Positions 1 to 5,597 of a stretch of 5,597 nucleotides of DNA are shown in pieces. Position numbers and translations under genes: made by a program. The stretch comes from an uncultured Clostridium sp. (lineage in GTDB: Bacteria > Bacillota > Clostridia > Lachnospirales > Lachnospiraceae). How positions within the stretch are numbered: the stretch's first letter is position 1; each line of letters opens with the position of its first letter. Under the pieces are notes generated by a model. That model did no database searches. It saw only the letters and a program-made list of their open reading frames with translations, and had not been told where the DNA came from. Where the stretch lies: positions 1-5,597 of the forward strand of contig USBM01000153.1 of the NCBI GenBank assembly GCA_900552885.1, read 5' to 3'.

Positions 1-430
1 GATCAGATGATTTATATGTTACTCTATTATTGGTTATTTCCTTTTGTTTTAAATTAACAACCTCTTTAATCCGATTGGTTAACTTTTTTCCTTGCAGTAT
101 TTTATATGGAACTCCATTAGCATATAACTTAACACTTTTTATAATAAGCCAATCCTCATCATTGTTAAGTTCTAAACATAATCCATCGAAAGAATCTGAT
201 AATTGAAACATCTCTATACCATTTGAAATCGTTTCTTCTACATATTTATCATATGTAAACTCTTCATCATTTGATGTCCAAAACAACCGAGCCTCGCCTG
301 TAGTTGGAGATTCATATTTTATTTTCAAAATCACATTCTCAACAGGATGTCTTATCCTACTAATCAAAATAAGTGCTGCCACCCAGAGAATCGTCAATAT
401 AACACCCTTGATTCTACTCTTATAATACAT
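1..430 (-). CDS. Unrecognised N-terminally anchored membrane protein, C-terminus cut by window edge
   Basis: The reading frame stays open from an ATG at 430 to base 1 (143 codons, no stop), so the C-terminus lies outside the window. The first 8 residues are basic (Lys4, Arg6, Lys8). Residues 9-24 form one hydrophobic helix (GVILTILWVAALILIS), which fits a membrane anchor or uncleaved signal. Residues 30-143 are polar and charged, with alternating patterns that suggest beta strands (for example VILKIKYE at 33-40 and LIIKSVKLY at 95-103), probably outside the membrane. An in-frame TAA at 446-448 makes ATG 430 the first possible ATG start; the upstream AAGAAAG is only a weak ribosome site. I do not recognise the family. 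The pattern of one helix then a beta-rich domain resembles the start of large polytopic membrane proteins found in polysaccharide clusters, but this is inference. GC is about 30% by hand count, lower than its neighbours. Confidence 0.75.
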   Translation of the reverse strand, partial: MYYKSRIKGVILTILWVAALILISRIRHPVENVILKIKYESPTTGEARLFWTSNDEEFTYDKYVEETISNGIEMFQLSDSFDGLCLELNNDEDWLIIKSVKLYANGVPYKILQGKKLTNRIKEVVNLKQKEITNNRVTYKSSD

Positions 431-496
431 TACACAAAATCTTTCTTATTTATCTTTCGTCTCTAATACACTTAATGTAACAAACCTATTATTGCA
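431..496. other. 66-bp AT-rich gap between gmhA and the membrane-protein ORF
   Basis: This is the longest gap between genes in the window. It holds no GC-rich hairpin followed by a T run, so no intrinsic terminator is visible after gmhA. On the minus strand there is a TTGTTA that could pass for a -35 box, but no good -10 box lies at the right distance. The simplest reading is that transcription continues through it, though a weak promoter cannot be excluded. Confidence 0.5.
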
Positions 497-1141
497 CTAC
501 CCAAAAAATCTCTCTTCCAACATCAAACAAATTGCATGGTATACCGGCAAATGCAATTCCTGAATCTTAAATGTCTCTTTTTCCGGAACTACAATCGCAA
601 CATCAGCCATATCCTTTAACTTACCTCCATTGCCTCCGGTGAGTCCAATTACTTTCATTCCTTTTGCCTTTGCAACTGTACATGCATATAATACATTCTT
701 AGAATTTCCAGAAGTGGAAATTCCTAAGAATACATCGCCTTCCACTCCATAGCCGTTGACCTGCTGTGCAAAACCAAGCATCGGGTCTACATCGTTCAGA
801 TATGCAGTAGACAATGCAACATGGTCTACAACAGCAATCGCAGGTAATGCTCCTTGCAGCTTATCTGCCAATTCTTTTCCTAATTCTGCATCTGCCTCTT
901 TCAAACGGTTCTGATATTCATCTGGAAGCTTTCTTGGTAATACGAATGCCTTCATCAATTCTCCTACGATATGTTCGGAATCCGAAGCACTGCCGCCATT
1001 ACCGGCAACTAATAGCTTTCCACCTTGTGCATAACTCTCGGTCAATATCTCATACGCCTTAGCAATATTGTCCTTTTCGCCCTTTAGCTGAGGATATCTT
1101 TCTATTAACTCTTCTAAACGTACTTGAACTTTCTCTTCCAT
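497..1141 (-). CDS. gmhA: Sedoheptulose-7-phosphate isomerase (GmhA-like, SIS domain)
   Basis: Predicted to convert D-sedoheptulose 7-phosphate to D-glycero-D-manno-heptose 7-phosphate in the cytoplasm, the first step of nucleotide-heptose synthesis (EC 5.3.1.28 activity). The 214-residue protein is one SIS domain. GNGGSASDSEH at 47-57 and STSGNS at 142-147 are the sugar-phosphate binding loops. His57, Glu61, Gln194 and His202 match the spacing of the zinc and catalytic residues known in GmhA (HxxxE, then Q and H eight apart near the C-terminus), which separates it from DiaA-like or regulatory SIS proteins. It is about 20 residues longer than the 192-residue E. coli enzyme because of a charged insertion at about 67-98. 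The ATG at 1141 has a good ribosome site 7 bases upstream, and the gene follows the fusion gene by 24 bases. Function is well supported; the physiological product is inferred from its neighbours. Confidence 0.93.
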   Translation of the reverse strand: MEEKVQVRLEELIERYPQLKGEKDNIAKAYEILTESYAQGGKLLVAGNGGSASDSEHIVGELMKAFVLPRKLPDEYQNRLKEADAELGKELADKLQGALPAIAVVDHVALSTAYLNDVDPMLGFAQQVNGYGVEGDVFLGISTSGNSKNVLYACTVAKAKGMKVIGLTGGNGGKLKDMADVAIVVPEKETFKIQELHLPVYHAICLMLEERFFG

Positions 1142-1148
1142 CGTTTCT

Positions 1149-1154
1149 TCCTTT
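1149..1154 (-). promoter_or_regulatory. Ribosome binding site of gmhA
   Basis: AAAGGA on the minus strand lies 7 bases before the ATG at 1141. This supports that start, and shows gmhA has its own initiation site within the short gap after the fusion gene. An ATG at 1156-1158 is out of frame with gmhA and is not the start. Confidence 0.75.
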
Positions 1155-1165
1155 CCATAGAACCC

Positions 1166-2467
1166 CTATGCTCTATTGATATATCGTTCTACAAACTGCA
1201 ACAGACCAGAACACACATCTTCTTGCTCTACTATATCTGTCTCTGGTTTCAATAACACACTCTTACAGCCCGCAGCCTTCCCTGCCTCTATATCATTCTT
1301 TCCATCTCCTACCATATAGGATACGGAAAGATCAATATTGAAATCCTTTGCTGCCTGCAATAACATGCCCGGTTTTGGCTTTCTGCAATTACATTCTATC
1401 TTATATTCCGGTCGTTCACCTTCAAATCCCTTATCCGGGTGATGTGGACAATAATAGATAGCATCTACATAAGCTCCTTCTTTGCCAAGCAGTGTCTCCA
1501 TCTTGTTATGAATTTCCTGCAATTCTTCCAATGTCACCTCACCACGTGCGATGACAGGCTGATTCGTTACAACAATAGCAAGATAACCACTCTGATTAAT
1601 CTTCCGAATAGCTTCTGACACACCATCGATCAGTCGAAACTCATCAATATTTCTCAAAAATCCAACATATTCATTAATGGTACCATCCCGGTCTAAAAAC
1701 ACCGCTTTCTGCTTATTGCGAAGATTTTTCGCTGTTACCTTCCCGATTCTGACATCCTCGCACACAGCGTAATACCTCTCCGGTGTTCCCATGTCCTTCA
1801 CATACTCCGGGCTGTCATATACAAACATCTTTCCTGTTCCGGATAGTGGCTTTAATAACTGTCGATCCAGATCGATCTTCGGTGTATCAATCGATGTTTG
1901 CAACACTTTGGGTGAGATTACATGAAGTCCCGCATTCACCCGATTGCGATAATACTCCGGACGTTCATCTTCTTTCGCAAGCCATTGCAACACAGCACCC
2001 TTTTCATCTGCAATGATCAATCCACTATCATAAGGATGATCATTGGGATGCGTAAACAGGGTAACAAGTCCGCCTTTTTCTCTGTGATATGACACAAAGC
2101 GGTTAAAGTCCACATCAAACATTGCATCGGCATTTAATAGTAGAAAATCCTCTGTCAATTTCTCCCTGATCTGGAATAAGGCTCCTGCATTGCCAAGTGG
2201 TTCCTTCTCAAAATAGTATTCAATATGCACGCCAAATGGTTTTCCCGTTACCGGTGACACCCCACTGCCGTCACCAAAATAATCCATGATAATATTCCCG
2301 AGATGGCTTACTGTTAGAATGATGTCGTCAAATCCCTGATCTCTTAAGCATTCTAATTCCCGTTCCAGAATCGGTTTGCCTTCTATTGGAATCATTGGTT
2401 TGGGGATATCACTTGCAACAGATGAGATTCTTGTACCCCTGCCGCCTGCCATAATCACTGTTTTCAT
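1166..2467 (-). CDS. Bifunctional heptose-1-phosphate nucleotidyltransferase / heptose-1,7-bisphosphate 7-phosphatase (HddC-GmhB fusion)
   Basis: A 433-residue fusion predicted to carry out the last two steps of nucleotide-heptose synthesis. Residues 1 to about 235 are a sugar-nucleotidyltransferase: GGRGTR at 8-13 is the nucleotide loop, Lys23 lies in the conserved PKP, and Asp114 (LNAD) and Asp225 (KDMG) fit the metal-binding acids. This part resembles HddC, which makes GDP-D-glycero-alpha-D-manno-heptose. Residues from about 254 are a HAD phosphatase of the GmhB/HisB-N type: FLDRDGT at 257-263 with nucleophile Asp259 and acid/base Asp261, TNQ at 301-303, and GDGKND at 387-392. Cys340, His342, Cys359 and Cys361 form the zinc loop typical of GmhB, followed by RKP. 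The linker is only about 18 residues. No frameshift or internal stop separates the halves. GDP rather than another nucleotide is inferred from the partner kinase type. Both domains appear intact. Confidence 0.92.
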   Translation of the reverse strand: MKTVIMAGGRGTRISSVASDIPKPMIPIEGKPILERELECLRDQGFDDIILTVSHLGNIIMDYFGDGSGVSPVTGKPFGVHIEYYFEKEPLGNAGALFQIREKLTEDFLLLNADAMFDVDFNRFVSYHREKGGLVTLFTHPNDHPYDSGLIIADEKGAVLQWLAKEDERPEYYRNRVNAGLHVISPKVLQTSIDTPKIDLDRQLLKPLSGTGKMFVYDSPEYVKDMGTPERYYAVCEDVRIGKVTAKNLRNKQKAVFLDRDGTINEYVGFLRNIDEFRLIDGVSEAIRKINQSGYLAIVVTNQPVIARGEVTLEELQEIHNKMETLLGKEGAYVDAIYYCPHHPDKGFEGERPEYKIECNCRKPKPGMLLQAAKDFNIDLSVSYMVGDGKNDIEAGKAAGCKSVLLKPETDIVEQEDVCSGLLQFVERYINRA

Positions 2468-2479
2468 ATCCGACTTGTT

Positions 2480-2490
2480 CCCTTTCTCCT
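2480..2490 (-). promoter_or_regulatory. Ribosome binding region of the HddC-GmhB fusion, overlapping the hddA stop
   Basis: On the minus strand the TAG stop of the kinase gene runs into AGGAG (2486-2490), and AAAGGG follows at 2480-2485. These lie 18 and 12 bases from the ATG at 2467, both longer than ideal. The purine-rich block touching the upstream stop suggests terminating ribosomes may help initiation of the fusion gene. No closer in-frame ATG is visible, so the 2467 start stands. Confidence 0.55.
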
Positions 2491-3493
2491 ACTTGTTATC
2501 TTCTTCCGGTATATATGTCTCCGGTGTGTAATGGATCACTCTGGTTCCACCATTTTCAAAGGCAAATGGTACATGCATCAGATCAGACATGGCATGAATC
2601 ACATCCTTTTGCTTATCCGGCGTCACATAGAACAATAAGAATCCACCGCCACCGGCTCCAAGCAACTTACCACCCAATGCTCCTGCTTTGATTCCTCTTT
2701 CATATAATGCATCAATGGAGTCCGTGGATATCTTAGCACCTGTCTGTCTCTTCAAACGCCAGGTTGTATCAAGCAATCGGCCAAACTCATCCAGATCCGC
2801 ATATTTATCCGTCAATACCGCCTGTGCCTCATCCACAAGTTGTAACATCTCTAACTTCTGTTTTGTCTTATCCACGCCCTTGTTTGATGCCTGTACTTCT
2901 GCCGAAAAATGTGTAAATCCCGTAAAGAACAATAACAGATTATCATTAAACTGTTTCTTTCTCTCAGGAGAGATAATAATCGGATCAACCGTATATCCAT
3001 CTGCACTGAAATTGATACGATTCAGTCCACCATAAGAAGCTGCAATCTGATCCTGCCATCCGCCTGCTTCGTTACATAACGTACGCTCCAGATAAATCGC
3101 TTCGTCTGCTAATTTCTTCTTGTCTGCATATTTTCCCTTCAAGGCATAGAATGCAGACAACATTCCTACCGCAAAAGAACTGCTCGTTCCAAGACCGGAA
3201 CGTGCAGGCAGATCCGCTTCATATGTCAGACGGATCTCATGCATATCCAGATACTTCATAGCTTCCCGGATTGCCGGATGTACAATATCCTCCGTATCTA
3301 CAACCCGTTCCATCTTAGAATACGCAAGCTCAGTCTTATAATCAAAAAATCTTGGCAAATGCCGTACATTTACATAACAATACTTATCAAATGTTGTAGA
3401 GATAACAGCTCCGCCATGTTCATTAAAGAACTCCGGCATATCTGTTCCTCCGCCAAAAAATGACATACGAAATGGTGTCTTGGTAATAATCAT
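2489..3493 (-). CDS. hddA: GHMP-family heptose-7-phosphate kinase (HddA-like)
   Basis: Predicted to phosphorylate D-glycero-D-manno-heptose 7-phosphate at C1, giving the alpha-1,7-bisphosphate (EC 2.7.1.168 type). The 334-residue length is typical of this GHMP group. The three family motifs are clear: PFRMSFFGGGTDMP at 7-20, the ATP-binding PARSGLGTSSSFAVG at 96-110, and the glycine-rich KLLGAGGGGFLLFY at 276-289. Asp148 in GGWQDQIAASYGG is the likely catalytic base. The N-terminal FGGGTD form is shared by HddA and related fucose-type kinases, so motifs alone do not fix the substrate. The adjoining GmhA, GmhB and HddC activities strongly favour heptose 7-phosphate. The start at 3493 has a strong ribosome site, and the gene follows the glycosyltransferase by 16 bases. 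No missing residues or disruptions are seen. Confidence 0.92.
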   Translation of the reverse strand: MIITKTPFRMSFFGGGTDMPEFFNEHGGAVISTTFDKYCYVNVRHLPRFFDYKTELAYSKMERVVDTEDIVHPAIREAMKYLDMHEIRLTYEADLPARSGLGTSSSFAVGMLSAFYALKGKYADKKKLADEAIYLERTLCNEAGGWQDQIAASYGGLNRINFSADGYTVDPIIISPERKKQFNDNLLLFFTGFTHFSAEVQASNKGVDKTKQKLEMLQLVDEAQAVLTDKYADLDEFGRLLDTTWRLKRQTGAKISTDSIDALYERGIKAGALGGKLLGAGGGGFLLFYVTPDKQKDVIHAMSDLMHVPFAFENGGTRVIHYTPETYIPEEDNK

Positions 3494-3499
3494 AAGCTT

Positions 3500-3505
3500 C
3501 TCCTT
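3500..3505 (-). promoter_or_regulatory. Ribosome binding site of hddA
   Basis: A consensus AAGGAG on the minus strand sits 6 bases before the ATG at 3493, within the 16-base gap after the TAA stop of the glycosyltransferase. It fixes the hddA start and supports co-translation from one message. Confidence 0.85.
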
Positions 3506-3509
3506 TTTG

Positions 3510-5597
3510 TTATTGAAAATCTTCTTTCACGATATCCCATACGGCATCAATACTATTATGTGCCTTAATATACTTCTGATAATCTTCTACCGTCTTAACC
3601 AAACGGTCATTATCATTATAAAGAGTAAGAACTTTCTGTGCAAATTCTTCCGGCTCATCTGCCACTTCCATAAATTCTTCTGCACCTTTAATTCCTTCGA
3701 TACCAACCGTTGTTGTTACCATAGGCGTACCATAATATAACGCTTCTACTACCTTTCCCTTTACGCCTGCTCCGTAACGAAGTGGTACCACAACTAATTT
3801 ACAAGTATCATATAGCTCTTTTAATTCCTCTTCTGTCACAAAGCCTTTTACTATAATATTCTTACTATTTAATCTCTTAACAGCATCGGTTGCATTTGAA
3901 CCAACGATATAGAATGGAATATCCTGCTTCTTGGTAATTAACGGATATACCTCCTTGGCAAACCAGAGTACTGCATCCTCATTTGGCGGATGTCCGAATC
4001 CACCAACAAATAAAATTCCATTCTTCTGTGCAAAATCAAGAGAGATATCATCCCGAAATTCTTCATATACATAGGCAGTAATTGCCTTAGCCGGAATAGA
4101 AGAATCTACCTTATGAATCTCATCCACTTCTACATAAGATGGATAATAATTGATATCTGCCTGCTTCATGATAGCAAATTCTCTACGTTTCCAGTCCTCT
4201 GACTCCTGCAATAATGTCTCATCCTTGCATAATTCATATTCTCGGAAGATGCGCAGAAAATGCAGATCATGTCCATAATAAATACACTTGATATTCGTTT
4301 CATTCTTAATAAAGTCAATGTATTTCTCCGTAATATGTGGCCGGTTCAGATATACAAAATCAATGTTATCCTGATTATCTATGATCCACTGTTTATAATT
4401 CTCAGCATACCAAGGGCCATACAGCACTTCAATTCCATACTGTTCCAAAACAGGAGTATATTCATCATCTTGGAAGAAATTATCTCCCATGAACTTGACA
4501 TTATAACCCTGCTTCACAAACATCTTTAGATACTGCCACGTTGTCTTAGAACCTGCATCTTTATCAAACTGAGGTACATAATGATCGATCACCAATATTG
4601 TCTTCTTATTCTGACTACGTTCTCTGGCATGGAACAGATCATCTTCTGTCTGTGACTGTCTGGCAAATTCCTCTTTCCACTTTTCTGCTAATTTCTTTGA
4701 ATTCTCTACCTGATAACTCTTAACTCCCGTATTCAGATCCGTTCCGTTAGACTTACCCTCAAAGTGCACAACAACAGAAGCCGGCTGATACATCAGCTTA
4801 TATCCATGTTTTCGAACTTCAAATGCAAGATCCGAATCTTCACAATATGCCGGAGCAAATAATTCATCAAAACCACCTATCTCTTCCCATAAAGAAGTTC
4901 GGATCATGATTGCCGCACCAGATATATAATCTACTTCTTTTACATAATTAAACTCCGGCTTATTGGCATTCTGACCATTTCCATAATTCCACGCATGTCC
5001 ATCTCCCCAGATAATTCCACCTGCTTCCTGAAGTGAGCCATCCGGATAGATCAGCTTTGATCCTACCATTCCAATTGAATCATCACGCTCTATCAACTCA
5101 ACCAATGGCTGTAACCAATTCTCCTGCACTTGCGTGTCATTATTCAAAAATAAAATGTATTCACCCTTTGCATACTTTGCCGCCTGATTGCAATTCCGCA
5201 AGAATCTCTGATTCTCTTTATTCCGGGCAATCTGTATGTTCTCTGCGATCTCTGATAACCTCGTTGTCAGATCATTTGACACATCATCTGCAATAATGAT
5301 CTCGTAAGACACATCACCACTATTTTCCAGAATAGATTTCAAACAATTATATGTGTACGTAAACTGATTATATACAGGAATTACAATGGATACTTTCGGT
5401 GCATCCCATTTTTTAAACACAAGCTTATCACACTGTGACAAATCTGTAATCTCATCAACCTCCCATATCTGAGGTTCTACACTTGGAAGCTCGTTGTTAC
5501 AACGATACTTAAATGCATTCATCTCCTTGCGGACTTGTTTCATTCCGCCTTTACGGAATGCATTGGCAACAAATTTGATATTTGTAATATTTACTGT
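3510..5597 (-). CDS. Two-domain glycosyltransferase (GT2 + GT4-like), N-terminus cut by window edge
   Basis: Predicted cytoplasmic enzyme building a surface polysaccharide. The frame is open to base 5597 with no stop, giving 695 visible residues; the Met codon at 5541-5543 lacks a well-spaced ribosome site and is probably internal. Numbering from that Met, residues 51-265 are a GT2 domain: VSIVIPVYNQ at 51-60, Asp86-Asp87, the metal-site NND at 134-136, and CEDSD at 234-238 with the likely base, then the VVHFEG strand. Residues 314-677 are a GT-B domain of the Glyco_trans_1_4 type: GGFGHPPNED at 514-523, YIVGS at 545-549, and GAGVKGKVVEALYYGTP at 591-607 with Glu600. Two transferase domains suggest two successive linkages made by one chain. 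Donor and acceptor are not readable from sequence; heptose use is a context guess. The visible N-terminal stretch (about 60 residues, basic then polar) looks like a linker, so more domains may precede it. Confidence 0.93.
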   Translation of the reverse strand, partial: TVNITNIKFVANAFRKGGMKQVRKEMNAFKYRCNNELPSVEPQIWEVDEITDLSQCDKLVFKKWDAPKVSIVIPVYNQFTYTYNCLKSILENSGDVSYEIIIADDVSNDLTTRLSEIAENIQIARNKENQRFLRNCNQAAKYAKGEYILFLNNDTQVQENWLQPLVELIERDDSIGMVGSKLIYPDGSLQEAGGIIWGDGHAWNYGNGQNANKPEFNYVKEVDYISGAAIMIRTSLWEEIGGFDELFAPAYCEDSDLAFEVRKHGYKLMYQPASVVVHFEGKSNGTDLNTGVKSYQVENSKKLAEKWKEEFARQSQTEDDLFHARERSQNKKTILVIDHYVPQFDKDAGSKTTWQYLKMFVKQGYNVKFMGDNFFQDDEYTPVLEQYGIEVLYGPWYAENYKQWIIDNQDNIDFVYLNRPHITEKYIDFIKNETNIKCIYYGHDLHFLRIFREYELCKDETLLQESEDWKRREFAIMKQADINYYPSYVEVDEIHKVDSSIPAKAITAYVYEEFRDDISLDFAQKNGILFVGGFGHPPNEDAVLWFAKEVYPLITKKQDIPFYIVGSNATDAVKRLNSKNIIVKGFVTEEELKELYDTCKLVVVPLRYGAGVKGKVVEALYYGTPMVTTTVGIEGIKGAEEFMEVADEPEEFAQKVLTLYNDNDRLVKTVEDYQKYIKAHNSIDAVWDIVKEDFQ
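5541..5560. repeat. Perfect 7-bp inverted repeat within the glycosyltransferase gene
   Basis: CATTCCG and CGGAATG flank a 6-base loop. On the minus strand the second arm ends in the ATG at 5541-5543. It lies inside the open coding frame and has no T run after it, so it is not a terminator. It may be chance. Confidence 0.4.

Noticed and set aside
84..89. Run of six A (minus strand) in the membrane ORF as a phase-variable tract
   Set aside because: Too short, and in a generally AT-rich gene; no out-of-frame state is visible.
431..496. Possible promoter (TTGTTA on the minus strand) or terminator between gmhA and the membrane ORF
   Set aside because: No matching -10 box at 16-18 bases from the TTGTTA, and the only inverted repeat (around ACATTAAGTGT) is short, imperfect and AT-rich with no T run.
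1682..1750. Possibility that the fusion gene is two genes joined by a sequencing frameshift
   Set aside because: The frame reads through the linker without a stop, and there is no ribosome site with a start codon before the HAD domain, whose first motif follows directly in frame.
2688..3035. 115-residue plus-strand ORF opposite the kinase gene
   Set aside because: It lies entirely within the well-supported hddA gene on the other strand, and its protein has no recognisable motif; it is an antisense shadow. The other plus-strand ORFs of 74-89 residues (within 814-1062, 1783-2016, 3239-3463, 3480-3740, 4260-4529 and 5033-5296) are rejected for the same reason.
5541..5543. ATG at 5543 as the true start of the glycosyltransferase
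   Set aside because: The frame is open upstream to the window edge with protein-like codons, and the only purine stretch (GGCGGA) touches the ATG with no spacing. The ATG at 5520-5522 has AAGGAG directly abutting it, which is also unsuitable.

Overview
The window looks like part of a surface-polysaccharide gene cluster from a low-GC Gram-positive bacterium, most likely a Clostridia/Lachnospiraceae-type gut anaerobe. This is inferred from GC of roughly 40% in the gene-dense part, strong AGGAG-type ribosome binding sites, and the general look of the proteins; no taxonomic marker gene is present. Every supported gene lies on the minus strand, so transcription runs from base 5597 toward base 1.

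In transcription order there are five genes. (1) 3510-5597 is a large glycosyltransferase cut by the right edge: a GT2 (GT-A fold) domain followed by a GT4-like (GT-B fold) domain. (2) 2489-3493 is a GHMP-family sugar kinase of the HddA type. (3) 1166-2467 is a fusion of an HddC-like sugar-1-phosphate nucleotidyltransferase with a GmhB-like HAD phosphatase. (4) 497-1141 is a GmhA-like sedoheptulose-7-phosphate isomerase. (5) 1-430 is the start of an AT-rich, single-N-terminal-helix membrane protein cut by the left edge. Genes 1 to 4 are separated by only 16, 21 and 24 bases, with ribosome binding sites inside the gaps, so they read as one operon. The gap before gene 5 is 66 bases and holds no terminator or promoter that I can defend.

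Genes 2 to 4 together encode all four activities of nucleotide-activated D-glycero-D-manno-heptose synthesis: isomerase (GmhA), 7-phosphate 1-kinase (HddA), 7-phosphatase (GmhB domain) and nucleotidyltransferase (HddC domain). The separate HddA and HddC types point to the GDP-alpha-heptose route known from S-layer and capsule glycans, rather than the HldE-based ADP-beta-heptose route of Gram-negative LPS. The glycosyltransferase is a candidate user of the product, and the truncated membrane protein may belong to the same assembly or export machinery; both of these links rest on context only.

The most notable points are the two-step fusion enzyme with domains in the reverse of pathway order, a complete heptose pathway in three compact genes, and an edge-truncated, compositionally distinct membrane ORF at the left end. 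I see no RNA genes, CRISPR arrays, mobile elements or attachment sites.
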